Source: Margaritifera margaritifera
Lineage: Eukaryota > Mollusca > Bivalvia > Unionida > Margaritiferidae
Length of the DNA: 64,000 nucleotides
NCBI GenBank assembly: GCA_029931535.1
Contig: JAQPZY010000809.1
Location: 1-64,000 of the forward strand
Reading direction: 5' to 3'
Made by a program: the position numbers and the translations under genes. Positions 10,252 to 20,764 of this stretch are shown here, piece by piece (position 1 is the stretch's first letter; every line of letters starts with the position of its first letter). The notes below the pieces were generated by a model. The model made no database searches and had not been told where the DNA came from. It worked only from the letters and a program-made list of their open reading frames with translations.

Positions 10252-10690
10252 AGGTTTGTTAAGACAACTTCTGGTTGTTGTACTGGTGCCCAACCTTGAC
10301 GTACTTGACACATAATTTTATGTTTGCTCGTTATATATATATATGCATGCCTGCGATCACAATATTTGTATTCAAGGCAATACAATTATTGGACACTGTT
10401 CTGTTTGTAAGAGTCGCAAAATATATGACAACGTTCGTATTCTTCATACGCTCATTGGAAAACTTTCAAAACCAAAAGGCGACTGGACTCTGCTAGGACA
10501 TAAGTATACTGGTCCGTGGAATCCTCTGGATAACAACTGGATGCCAATGATCAACCGCTTCCTGGTCAACAACCCTATAATCAAGTAGACGCCACGGCAA
10601 TACATTTGCTACAGATATCATCCAGAAGAAAAAAGCCGCTGCGACAAAATTATGCTTGATGAGTTAGCCGAGATAAAACCAAAAGGGATG
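10097..10690 (+). pseudogene. Zinc-ribbon plus phospholipase A2-like gene (broken)
   Basis: ATG 10097 opens MSNIMTASWCFACRKNTDSL with CxxC, then NGRSVIKSMCV, where a second Cys pair is expected just before a 28-base A tract; in frame the A tract reads Lys and continues SRFVKTT. A later stretch has HCSVCKSRKIYDN, then LLGHKYTGPWNPLDNN (about 10489-10540), resembling the Ca-binding loop region of parvovirus-type phospholipase A2 domains, then RCDKIMLDELAEIKPKG. Several frameshifts. Such PLA2-like domains may help a particle breach membranes; here that is inference, since the active-site His-Asp helix is scrambled. Confidence 0.5.
10221..10248 (+). repeat. A28 tract inside a coding relic
   Basis: Twenty-eight adenines in the Lys-rich end of the zinc-ribbon motif. 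It probably arose by slippage at AAA Lys codons. Confidence 0.95.
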
Positions 10691-10694
10691 TGAA

Positions 10695-11571
10695 AATGCG
10701 TCGACAGAGATTTTGTCAGAGGTGCTATTGGACTCAAAGCTTGGAGTTGGTGTCAAAACTGCGGGTTTCAAAAATAAGGATGACGTACTTGCAAATGAGT
10801 TACACAAGCCAGTAAGAAAACGTTTTCCTAGGCGTAGAGTGGTTGCTAATGGCGTTGATGACATTTGCTCTGCAGATTTGATAGACCTAAAAGAATTTTC
10901 CAGAAATAACAATGGCGATAAGTATTTGCTAAACATCATTGATGTTTTTAGTAAGTATGCATGGAGCTTGCCACTAAAAAAAACTGGTGCCTCTATCAGA
11001 GACGCTTTTGAAGTGGCTACACGATCACGCAAACCTGCACAACTTTGGGTGAATCCCGGCGGCGAATTTTACAATAACACATTTGAAAACTGGCTCGAAC
11101 AAAATAAAATTCATAAATATTTTACGTTCCACGTTTAATGAGGCCGAAGCAGTTGTCGTTGAAAGATTCAATCGAACGCTAATAAATGTGATGTGTACAC
11201 ACTTTGCAAAAAATAAATCGAGTGAATATGTAAATGTGTTTCAGTCGCTGGTAGATAAATAAAACAATACGAGACACAGAAGCATTGGAGTGACGCCAAC
11301 ACAGGCTAGCGACAAACTAAATCAAGATAGTATTGCAAACAAATTATTTTTTAGACAAAAGTTTAATGTGCGTGACCGGGTCAGGATTGCTAGACTAAAA
11401 ACAATGTTTGCAAAAGGTCATACAGCATACTGGACCAAAGAAGTGTTTACCCTGACAGAAATATTGAAAACAATTATTGCAATGTACCGAATCGCAGACC
11501 TTATTGGTAAACCTATCTCTGGATCCTTTTATGAAAAAGAATTGTCTGCCACAAAGTTGTATGCTGTCTAA
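10695..11571 (+). pseudogene. Retroviral-type (rve) integrase, broken
   Basis: The frame from 10713 carries LANELHKPVRKRFPRRRVVAN (a typical Maverick N-terminal block), the RNase-H fold start SADLIDL with the first catalytic Asp, YLLNIIDVFSKYAW, and LWVNPGGEFYN, where the second catalytic Asp is Asn (AAT at 11052-11054). After a TAA at about 11138 another frame gives VVERFNRTLINVM with the catalytic Glu. A third part (11290-11571) carries the C-terminal SH3/chromo-like end: VRIARLKTMFAKGHTAYWTK and ISGSFYEKELSATKL, ending at TAA. The enzyme inserts Polinton ends into host DNA. Stops, frameshifts and the Asp-to-Asn change disable it. Confidence 0.85.
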
Positions 11572-11604
11572 ACAAGCAACTATCATGTCTGATAGACGTT
11601 TGTG

Positions 11605-11847
11605 TTATCTGCTGGCAAGTGCTGAGAAATAATTCTCTCGTCCACTACTTTTTTTTTCTTTTTTTTTGCTGGCTACAGGTTTGGACATAGATGCCTTGTC
11701 TGGCACACCTATGAGCAGAAATATTTTCTTAAAGACGTAATCGAACTTGATAAATCTCCATCTTCCTGTCAATCTTAGCGTAATAAATCTGGTAATCGCT
11801 TCAAAATAGTATTGATCATTTTCAGAAAGAGGGTTCTGTCTGAGTTA
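11605..11847 (-). CDS. Small unknown minus-strand ORF in the Polinton
   Basis: An uninterrupted minus-strand frame of about 80 codons ends in TAA at 11605-11607. It contains YYFEAITRFITLRLTGRWRF, KKIFLLIGVPDKASMSKPVA and a Lys-rich KKKEKKSSGRE tail. It has protein-like composition but no ATG near its 5' end (first Met is internal), so it is partial or a 3' fragment. It lies between integrase and polymerase, opposite to both. I do not recognise it. Confidence 0.35.
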
Positions 11848-11869
11848 TAATTAGTGTTTCAGAATGAAT

Positions 11870-14800
11870 GGTTAATACCTCTAAGTAGAATCCATTACGT
11901 GGAAGGTTGTATTTAGAACTGCCAGCCAAAATTAAAAGCTGCCAACGTTGCGTCAACATAATAAATAAGGACAAGTGTTTTATGTGGGCGATATTATCTG
12001 CGCTTTATCATGCAAGCATAAATCCAAACCGCATAAGCAACTATACCACATATCAGATTACATAAAATTTTACTGTAATCCTTTTTCTTGTTCAGATCAA
12101 TGACGTGCCCACATTTGAAAATTTGAACAATATTTCTGTCAATGTCTTTGGCGTGGATAATGGTAAAATCTATCCGCTGCATATTTCTTCAGTTACTAGC
12201 GAAAGAGAAGTTGATATGCTTTACATTTATAAAGATACCAAAGATAGCTATTACTGTTGGATCAAACGTTTTTCGGGATTGATATCTGGACAGTACAACA
12301 ATCACCAACACAGACTATTTTACTGCAGAAAATATCTTCATTGTTTTGCGCGTGAGGACTTGCTTGATGAGTATGTCCAAGATTGCGTCAATATCGCATG
12401 AGCTATCATGCCAGACTCAAATAATAATATCTTAACATTAAAAATTTCTCCAACATGATAAAAGTTAATTTTGTCATTTATGTCGATTTTGAAGCACTCA
12501 TCGTTCCAATTGACGGCGCAAACAATAATCCAAATTCTTCGTTTACCAGAAAGTACCAAGTGCATGTTCCTTGCGGCTACTCATACAAGTTGGTCTGTAT
12601 TAATGATGCTCTAAGTAAGCCAATCCAATTATATCGCGATGCTGACTGCGGAGAACATTTCATAAAAAGTTTGTTTGGCGAAGTAGATTATGTGAACCGT
12701 ATTGTTTAAGCAAATATGATTCATACTCCAGAAGACAAAGAATTTTTTTATAAATCCTAGTTGTGTTGGATCTGTGAACAGCCACTTGGTACTGACAGAG
12801 TGCGTGATCATTGTCATTTTACTGGAAAGTATCGCGGCGCTGCTCATAACAAGTGTAATCTTCGTTTAAAAACGCCAGAATTTATTCCAGTGGTGCTGGA
12901 TAATCTTCGCGGTTATGATTCGCATCTCACTGTAGAGCATTTTGGAAAGTTTTGAGAAAAAAATAACTGTCAATCTAATAACATGGAGCGCTATATGTCA
13001 TTTTCACTTGGTCAATTGCACTTTATTGACAGTCTCCAATTTTTAAATGCTTCATTGGATGAACTTGTCAAACATACAAAAGCGTTCAAATATACAGCTG
13101 ACGAATTTCCTGGCGACAAACTTAATTTGATAACTCGCAAAGGAATTAACCCATATGACTATATGTCATCGTGGGATAAATTTCAAGAAGCAAGTCTTCC
13201 ACAGAAAGAATCATTGTACAGTCAACTTAACGATGCTAATGATTCTGATGCTGACTATGACCACGCCTGCAATATCTGGTCTGCTTTTGACTTTGCAAAT
13301 ATGGGTGAATACCACGACTTGTATCTAAAAACAGATAGTTTGCTGCTTACAGATGTATTTGAAAGCGTTCGAAATATCTGCATGTCCGATTACAAGTTTC
13401 ATTCTGCGTGGTACTATTCAAGTCCTGGCTTGTCATGGGATGCTGCGCTTAAGTTGTCAAAGGTAAAGTTATAGTTGCTCACTGACATCGACATGTTTCA
13501 TTTTGTTGAAATAGGAATGCGTGGCAGAATCTCTGTCATTACAAATAGACATTCTGTGGCCAACAACAAGTATCTGCCAAATTATGATTCCGCACAGGAG
13601 TCAAAACATATCATTTATCAGTATCACAATAATCTTTAAGAATAAGTTCCAATAATCTTTAGGAATGGGCTATGTCCCAAAAGTTGCCTGTGGGTGATTT
13701 CTCATGGATGCATCTAGAAAAGTTTACAGAAACATTGTTGCAGAATGATGACAAAACTGGCTACATTTTAGAAGCGGATCTCACCTATCCTGATAGCTTA
13801 CATGACTTGGAAAGTATCATAGCGCTGCTCATGACAAGTCTTCATTTCAAAACGCCAGAATTTATTCCAGTTGTATTGCATAATCTTCACAGTTATGATT
13901 CACATCTCATCGTAAAGCATTTTGGAAAGTTTTCTGAAAAAATAGCTGTCATACCTAATAACATGCAGTGCTATATGTCATTTTCGCTTGGTCAACTGTG
14001 CTTTATTTACAGTCTTCAATTTTTAAATGCTTCATTGGATGAGCTTGTCAAAAATACAAAAGCATTTAAATATACAGTAGAAGAATTTTATGGCGACAAA
14101 CTTAATTTGGTAACGTGCAATGGAATTTACCCGTATGACTACATGTCGTCGTGGAATAAATTTCAAGAAACAAATCTTCCACGTAAAGAATCATTTTACA
14201 GTCAACTTAATGATACTGATGTTTCTGATGCTGACTATGAACACTCTTGCAATGTCTTGTCTGATTTTAACATTCAACATATGGGTGAATACCACAATTT
14301 GTATCTTAAAACAGATGTATTGTTGCTTACAGATGTATTTGAAAGCTTTAAAAATACATGTAAATCCTATTACAAGTTGGATTATGTTTGGTACTATTCA
14401 AGTCCTGGCTTGTCGTGGGATGCTGCGCTTAAGTTGTCAAAGGTAAAGTTGGAGTTGCTCACTGACATCGACATGTTTCATTTAATCGAGAAAGGGATTC
14501 GTGGCGGAATCTCTGTCATTAAAAATAGACATTCTGTGGCCAACAACAAGTATCTGCCAAATTATGATTCTGCGCAGGAGTCGAAACATATCGTTTATCT
14601 GGGGTTCAATAATCTTTATGGTGGGATATGTCGCAAAGGTTGCCTGCGGGGGATTTCTCGTGGATGAATCCAGAAAAGTTTATAGAAAAATTGTTGCAGA
14701 GTGATGACAACACTGGCTGCATTCTAGAAGTGGATCTCGCCTATCCCGCTAGCACCAGAAAACATAACAGTGGATGACACCGTGCTAAGTCCCCATATTG

Positions 14801-15858
14801 TATCGCTTAAAGAAAAACTTAGCGTCTGCAATTTCAATGTTCTCAAATTGATTCCAAATCTGATGGATAAAACGCGCTATGTGATTCATTACAGAAATCT
14901 AAAACAATATCTGGACTTAGGTTTTCAGCTCATCAGAATACATCGTATATTAAAATGCAGACAGGAGCCTTGGCTGAAAACTAAATTGACTTTAACACAG
15001 CAAAGAGAACTGCGACAACAAATAACTTAGAAAAAGATTTCTTCAAGTTGATGCATAATTCTGTCTTTGGCAAAACTACGGAAAAATATCAGAAAGCGCG
15101 TCAGTATAAAACTGGTCAATAATTAAAAGCGCAGAGATAAGTAGGCTGCGTCACCCACATTTGCAGGGATACAAAATTGGAAGAAAAATTAATGGCGATT
15201 TATATAAAAGAAGACTTATTTGACCCTAAATAAATCTATCTACTGTGGTTTTACTGTATTAGAACTCTCAGAGTTGCATATGTATGATTTTCATTATAAC
15301 TAATTCAAAGCAAAGTATGGCAGCAAAGTCAAATTACTTTTGACGGATACGGATTCGCTAAGCTATGAAATTGCAACAGAAGGTGTCTATGCAGATATGT
15401 TTGCCTCAAAATAATTACTTGACCTTTCTGATTATCCACGTGAAAGCAGCTTTTACAATGCTAGGGACAAAAAGGTTTTAGGCAAGTTCAAAGATGAAAC
15501 CTCATTTAATCCGATTGCAGAGCTTGTTGGCCTCAGAAACAAAATGTATTATATTAAGATTGCAGACGTCTGCATCAAAAAACGCGCTAAGGGCATCAAG
15601 AAAAATGTTGTCAAAAATGTAGTTACTCATGAAGACTATCTAAGAGCGCTATCTGGAGAAAAACATTATGCGACAATGAACACTGTCAGATCTAATCACC
15701 ACGTTTTGCATACTGTAACGCTAAATAAAATTAGGTTTTCTGCGTATGATGACAAGCGGTATGTGCTTCATGATGGCATTACCACACTGGTTTACCGACA
15801 TTTCAAAAGAAAAAAGAAAAAAAATGCAGATATTTTTACAAAATTAAACCTAATCTAA
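11870..15858 (+). pseudogene. Protein-primed DNA polymerase B, with internal duplication
   Basis: Family-B polymerase that would replicate the element. In order: NPLRGRLYLELPAKIK (after 11893) and KCFMWAILSALYHASINPN; MPTFENLNNISVNVFG; exonuclease motif YVDFEAL (12479); a zinc-binding CWICEQPLGTDRVRDHCHF; the second exonuclease motif GYDSHL (12911, repeated 13891); NNLYGG at the first polymerase Asp region (14608); NSVFGKT (15057-15077); and DTDS (15345-15356). The C-terminal part ends at TAA 15858. A stretch of about 985 bp is duplicated in tandem inside the gene. Many stops (for example 12401, 13474) and frameshifts occur; the second copy of the duplicated part is more open (331 codons). 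Confidence 0.9.
12823..14755 (+). repeat. Tandem duplication of about 985 bp within the polymerase
   Basis: Copy 1 is 12823-13807 and copy 2 is 13808 to about 14755. Both begin at TGGAAAGTATC and run through KTPEFIPVV, GYDSHL/SYDSHL, MSFSLGQL and SSPGLSWDAALKLSKVKL to the LPVGDFSWM/LPAGDFSWM block. Copy 1 therefore ends in the region that should follow motif A, then jumps back to the exonuclease region. Over about 240 aligned bases (13021 onward against 14001 onward) I hand-counted 30 differences. Confidence 0.88.
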
Positions 15859-16029
15859 AGACAAAACGTATGCCGCTGCAACAAAACAATATGAAAACCA
15901 AACGTTGCGAATCGGTGATTAAGATACTTTTCTTATGCCGCTACAACAAAAGAAAATAATTAAAAAACTAGCTCTAAGGTTTGTACAAAGTGATATTTCA
16001 GCTTTAAACATGGATGAGAATATTTCTCG

Positions 16030-16400
16030 CTCTCAAGTTTCTAAGTTTCGTGCTTCTACAGGTCGTGCTTTTTTATGTTTGCAAACTCCACCACGCAAAT
16101 TATTTATTTGTCGTGTAACCCCTTCTACGTTTGCGATCCTGTTATCGGATTTATTTCCGTTAAGGTGATCAATGACAAGGTCTCTTGGTATGATTCCGTG
16201 AAAGCACTCAAATACAAATCGATGCGTGCTCAATATTTTCTGGCATATACCCATGCTAGAAACTACAATGAGGATATAGCCATTTTGTTGTTAGGATGTT
16301 TGGCAAGAATTTTTGACGCAAAACATGTCTTACGTCTCCGTTTTCGTTTGCTTCATACAGGTTGCTCTCTCCAAGCCATTGTATATACACCTTTTATCTC
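16030..16400 (-). pseudogene. HNH homing-endonuclease-like gene (NUMOD/HNH type)
   Basis: On the minus strand one frame reads ESNLYEANENGDVRHVLRQ, the YEAN-x-GDVR start typical of NUMOD4 DNA-binding modules. After a frameshift it reads STHRFVFECFHGIIPRDLVI and DHLNGNKSDNRIANVEGVT, the HNH_3 pattern with DH..N and N-R/N catalytic and metal residues, ending in a TGA at about 16033. Such enzymes cut specific DNA sites and are mobile themselves. It lies between the polymerase 3' end and the right terminal repeat, transcribed towards the polymerase. The plus-strand frames here are shadows. The frameshift between the two modules makes it a relic. Confidence 0.7.
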
Positions 16401-16479
16401 TCTAATTCGACATTCATTATAATTGAAGACAAAAATTATATCCACATTGATATTGTGGATAAAAATATGGTAGTATGTC

Positions 16480-17089
16480 AAAAGACCATTCTCAAAAACA
16501 CTAATATGATTTTTTCAGGTGAGGTCATATGCGCGCAGAACATTTTTGCAAAAGCCCAGTCTAGGACGGGTGCGAGACCTGCTCAATCTTTTAGTTCCGC
16601 AGCAGATAATGATCATATGGAATCGCTAATCCACCTTGCACCCAGTCCTAGTGTGAACGGTTTCGGGGGTCTCATAACCTTTCAACTTCCAGTAACTCTT
16701 CAGTTCTGTTCACATCGTAAGTTTAGGTCGTTACATGATCTGTTATTTAAGATCTGAATGCCTCCTAACTGCTTCAGGATCCCAGACCTGGACCTCAATG
16801 TCAAGACAGAGTGGCCAACCCTACGAGACACCAGACCTTTCCACAGCTATCTATATACAGACTTCAGTTATGTATAAATCAATACTATACTATGTTTCTT
16901 AGATTATGGTGCAGGCAAATTTGCATACTTGTGTGCACCCAAAATAGACTGCAATCAAGAGAGTTACCTCATGTGCGCCAATATTTCCATGAAGCCGGTG
17001 TGTAAATAAAAGGCTAATTATAACGATAGTAGTATATAGGAAAGGCCGGTATTGGCTACACAAGTATGATTTTTCAGGTGAGGCTGAGC
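16480..17089 (-). repeat. Right terminal inverted repeat of the Polinton
   Basis: Reverse complement of 1-690. The motif TTTTTTCAGGTGAGG occurs at its inner edge (16509-16523) and, one T shorter, at its outer edge (about 17070-17083), so the arm is bounded by direct repeats. Confidence 0.9.
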
Positions 17090-17150
17090 GTGAGTGAGGC
17101 CGAGACTGAAAAATCATACGTGTGTTGTCATACCGGTCTTTCTATACAAT
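17037..17150. repeat. Palindromic junction at the right Polinton end
   Basis: The outer end of the right repeat (AAAGGCCGGTATTGG...GTATGATTTTTCAG) is followed, after about 29 bases rich in GTGAGG/GAGTGAGGC, by an inverted near-copy (CTGAAAAATCATACGTGTGT...ATACCGGTCTTTC). Similarity is strong for about 37-45 bp per arm and then fades. It could be the terminus of a second adjacent element. Confidence 0.75.
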
Positions 17151-18660
17151 TCTCTTATCAAGATATATCCCCTCACCAAATGTAATAATTTTAGAATGGT
17201 AGAGCTTGAAAAATAAACTTAAAACACGAAATTAAAGTAACGACAGTGCTCTGAAATATAAGTCATAGTGACCCACTTTCGTCATTAGTGTGTAGTCATC
17301 AAGATGTATCACCTCACCAAGCTTCGTGATTTCGGGTTTAACTGAATTTATACAGGATGCATAGAAACCACGTGGTCATGACCTAAACGCAAAATCTTAA
17401 CCAAGAATGTATAAATAATGTACATGCATGTAAAAAGTTCGCATCCTTAACCCTTCCCCGTGGGTAGGTGCTATGAAACTCACTCCCAGCTTTTTCCTTG
17501 GGCCTAGGGAAAAGGAATGGTTGAAATGCAATGAGGCTGTAGGTATAATGGTGCCACTTGCGCAAGCCCGAAGGGGGGGGGGGGGGGGGGGGGGGGCAAT
17601 AAGGTGTATGGAACAGTGTATTCAGAAATAAACAACAAAAACAAAAGATTTGTAGTTTCTGTCAGGATTAAAAAAAAGTTGAATCTCTTGGCAACATGTT
17701 AGATTATGTTAATTGATATATAAATCACATTTTGTATTTTTTTATGATTTTTGAAATATGTGATACACATCACTGAAAATGACTCTGTTGTGACTGGCTA
17801 ACTCTTACCCCTGTTTAGTTCCAGAAAAGTTATCTCTCTTAAATGCAATTGAGTACCTGGTTCTGTCCTTGCCAAATTGACAATCTAACATTGCTCTCTT
17901 TGACAGTGTGTGGCACGCGTGCTGAAGTAGGATTGAAATTATATTTATTTCACCAAACATTAGCATTGAGGTCTATGGAAAAACAATTGGTACTGTGATG
18001 CCTGTACATATGTATATTTATGTATGCTGAGGCCGATGCCGACGCCTAGGCGAGTTAAAAACATTTTTTTATTTTCATTTCAAATTGTTTTCTTTGCGCA
18101 GAAACTAAAATTTACAAATTGACCTACTGCATCAAACAATGATTAATCCCAATTAAATTTGCCCCCCCCCCCCCGAAAAAAAATAAAAAATATTATCCGT
18201 TGTAAATGCTCTTTGTTGAAAAGTAATCGTCTTTATTATACAATCGCTGCTCAATGCAAAATGTTGAAGCTTAAGACATATTCCCCGGTAGCCGTAATGT
18301 CTTCCCCACTTTACGCCGCGATCTAAATATATCCGTGAGGGTTTTTTTGCCAGTAGCTTAAAATAGAAAGAGGTGATTTCTAACTTTCTGACCTTGGTCG
18401 ACCGAAAATCACGTTATCAGTAGGCGTAGTTTTCGTTTTCAGTCTACCAATGAGAGGGCCGTATTCCATTCAGCTCGTTGCACTTGCATATTTAGCGGGG
18501 GTGCGATCATGGTAATATCGACCAGTAGCGTGGGAAAATAGTCTGGCATTCCTTAAATGTGTGGTAGTAAGTCACAATTTGTGTAGGCATAACAAGTCGA
18601 ATGCCTGAGCTAAACATCGGTACCAAATTTATTACGTTATATAAAGTGTAGCTTGAAATA
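17151..18660. other. Non-coding stretch between Polinton and THAP gene
   Basis: No gene seen. It has a short direct repeat, ATCAAGATRTATCMCCTCACCAA, at about 17158 and 17297, a G24 tract (17573-17596) and a C13 tract (18162-18174). From about 18280 the sequence is richer in CpG, with a CCAATGAGAG at about 18446, so it may contain the THAP gene promoter; that is a guess from position. Confidence 0.5.
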
Positions 18661-18679
18661 TCAGCGTCGATTCTTAAAT

Positions 18680-18743
18680 AGGTCGCGGGAGAAAGCAGAG
18701 AAGTGTCCTCCCTTGGCCTTGCAGTTTTATATGTATGACTGAT
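18680..18743 (+). CDS. THAP gene, candidate N-terminal exon (partial)
   Basis: Open stretch reading LPWPCSFICMTD and then AG before the donor GTAAGC at 18744. Joining it to the next exon keeps the frame and gives C-x3-C-x39-C-x2-H, within the C2CH spacing of the THAP zinc finger. The start is unclear: the frame has an upstream TAA and no ATG before PCSFIC, so either an earlier exon exists (acceptor at AAATAG 18678) or the first Met is MTD. The implied intron (18744-18816) is only 73 bp, short for this locus. Confidence 0.4.
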
Positions 18744-18816
18744 AGGTAAGCAACAATACGATACCCTGTGGATGTACGCCTGGAACAAAGTTTTCTTTTT
18801 ACACTTAAATTTATAG

Positions 18817-18871
18817 GTTCCAGCACAGAAGTACGATATTTGAGCGAAGCAGATGTAAACTATGGTTGAAG
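18817..18871 (+). CDS. THAP domain exon (middle part)
   Basis: Acceptor TTTATAG before 18817 and donor AAG/GTAAGC at 18872. It reads FQHRSTIFERSRCKLWLK, phase 2 to phase 0. R-C-K-L-W-L-K matches the R-x-x-W-L segment that precedes the invariant Trp of THAP zinc fingers. Its partner exon starts 3.2 kb away because a Mutator-like transposon sits in the intron. Confidence 0.55.
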
Positions 18872-19110
18872 GTAAGCTTTAGAACTGTTGCACTACAGAA
18901 ATATTTTGAGCGTGGACATGATAAAGTGGTTATTTCTATGCCGAATCGCACTGAATACTTTTGCTTAAACACCATTTCAGACCATGAACTAAACTTTCAA
19001 TATATCTAGAAATGTAAACCATATATATTGAGTAGCTTCACAGAATTATAATCTATTTGAACTTTAACTACGATACTAAATTTTGTATTCATTATACATG
19101 GTATAAACAC

Positions 19111-19344
19111 GGTTACTAGAAACACCGAAACACACTGAAAAACCGAAATAGGCACCGAAATACACATGCATTTACATGTTCTCGGTGTATATATCTGTGT
19201 ACCAACAGGAATTATGATTTGTTTTTGTTTGAATAGTAATATAAAGCAAAATAAAATATGATTGGAACGATTTTGATACGAATTATTTACTCTTTTCCTA
19301 GTTATAGCACTCGTCACTTGGTCGTACTTTATTGGACAGGTATC
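19111..19344 (+). repeat. MULE-1 left terminal inverted repeat
   Basis: Includes repeated ACCGAAAYACAC motifs, ACATGTTCTCGGTGTATATAT and GGTCGTACTTTATTGGACAG; pairs with 21800-22042. Confidence 0.88.
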
Positions 19345-19351
19345 ATTAAAC

Positions 19352-19415
19352 AGATGATCGTTCCGGAACGGAGGTGGTATGATAAACGACTGATAGTTCC
19401 GGAACGGAGGTAATC
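19352..19415 (+). repeat. Subterminal GTTCCGGAACGGAGGT repeats
   Basis: GTTCCGGAACGGAGGT occurs at about 19360 and 19398, followed by a partial TCTCCGGAACAGACGG; each contains the palindrome TTCCGGAA or a variant. They lie just inside the left inverted repeat and are possible transposase-binding sites. I did not see them near the right end. Confidence 0.6.
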
Positions 19416-19810
19416 TCCGGAACAGACGGTATAAGTCATTTTAATTCATATTGTTTGAAGTATCTTAATTCATGTTCGAATTGACTGCACACACCTAGAC
19501 CAGGGTAATTTTCTTGACACAGGAAAAGCTGTGGAATTGTTGTTAAAATCAGACTCGAGCGTATAATGCATTCCATGTGATATCAAAAAAATTGTATACT
19601 TCATTGTGAATAATGCGAAAAACTTCGAAAAGAGGTCGAATAATGGCAAAAGTTGTTTTTCAGACGACTGTGGTGTATGGGATACATCTGCTGGTGCATC
19701 CACTATATCGTACTATTTGCTGTCTGACAACTGGAATCTGACCATTAATTTTTTTTAAATGGGAAGTATTCTTAAAAAGACGAGTCCAGCGGAAAACTGA
19801 GTATAGACCT

Positions 19811-20750
19811 TTGGATCCGCAACCTGGCAAAGATCAAGTTGTCATGATTCATAGGTACTATACTCAGTTGAAAAAGGACAATATGTACAAAAAGAGGGTC
19901 ACATGGCTAGGGGAGGGAGATCTGGCAAGTAATTTGTCACTGGTTGAAGGATTACTACATTTCTCGAATCAGCTATTACAAGAGATGCTAACATATTATC
20001 ATGCTGATCAGGAATCTTAGCATGAAAATAGGTGATTATCAGAACAAATTCAGTACAAAAGTATGTTATACTTCTAAATTTCCTCTATGTTTAATAATAT
20101 TTGGTTTTAATTTTAGTCTTCCAATCAGCAAAATACATCCTTTTCTCCCAGTAGCATTATTGGGATCATACGGAAGCAAAGAAGTCTCTATGATCAGACC
20201 AGTTCCTTGATGACATCACTCAGGTTGGAAGTGATGATGAGAAGGCTCTAGTCAAAGACATTACGGCAGTTCTGCCCGAAGCAACACACGTTCTCTGCAC
20301 ACGCCATTTACAAGAGAACGTTAGGCATATATTGACAGACGACGCAGTTACCGTGACTAACCGCAACAATATCTTGAAATAAATTTTTGGGGAAGACGGA
20401 CTAGTTGACGCTAATGACAGTATTTGCTTTGACGATAAATGTGAAGCTTTCGAAAATCATTGTGCTGGAATTTCAGAAAAAGTTCTTAATTACTTTCGGA
20501 AAAAACTAAAGACAAATATCAAACTAAAAGTCAGTAATATATTAAGAATCTATCAGATAGACCGCATGTGGAAAAATAATAAGTGTGAGTCTATGAGGAG
20601 TGCTTTTGTATGCACTGGAGAATTCCGGCTTGCCGACAGTCATAAACAATTTCAGTCGACAAATACAGACTGGATAAAAATGACAGAGCAACAACGCACA
20701 AACTTGACTGTCATCATATATCCTGGCTCGTTACAATCGCATTCTTAATC
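19811..20750 (+). pseudogene. MULE-1 transposase (decayed)
   Basis: First piece (19811-20020) reads PGKDQVVMIHRYYTQLKKDN and GDLASNLSLVEG. After frameshifts, FLDDITQVGSDDEKALVKDI (about 20198-20260) gives a catalytic Asp in SDDEKAL, THVLCTRHLQENVRHIL gives the C-x2-H block, and, past one TAA (about 20380), IFGEDGLVDANDSICFDD and finally DRMWKNNKCESMRSAF carry the N-N-x-x-E-S motif with the catalytic Glu. This is the order of MULE-domain DDE transposases. One stop and several frameshifts; the C-terminal end is lost before the 26-bp minisatellite. Confidence 0.72.
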
Positions 20751-20764
20751 TCACTCTTGCATAT

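Larger units (their letters stand above)
1..17089 (+). mobile_element. Decayed Maverick/Polinton giant DNA transposon
   Basis: Long inverted repeats (1 to about 690 and about 16480-17089) enclose a virus-like gene set: protein-primed DNA polymerase B, retroviral-type integrase, adenain-like protease, packaging ATPase, and minor and major capsid proteins. That set defines Mavericks/Polintons (related to adintoviruses), and about 17 kb fits the family's usual 15-25 kb. Every gene has stops or frameshifts, so the copy is dead. The left repeat already matches at base 1, so its outer end and any 6-bp target duplication may lie outside the window. Structural genes, protease, integrase and polymerase are on +; the fibre-like gene, a P/E/Q-rich region and an HNH gene are on -. 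Confidence 0.92.

Noticed and set aside
15935..16422. Plus-strand open frames MPLQQKK... and MFANSTT...
   Set aside because: Antisense to the HNH core; no family features of their own.
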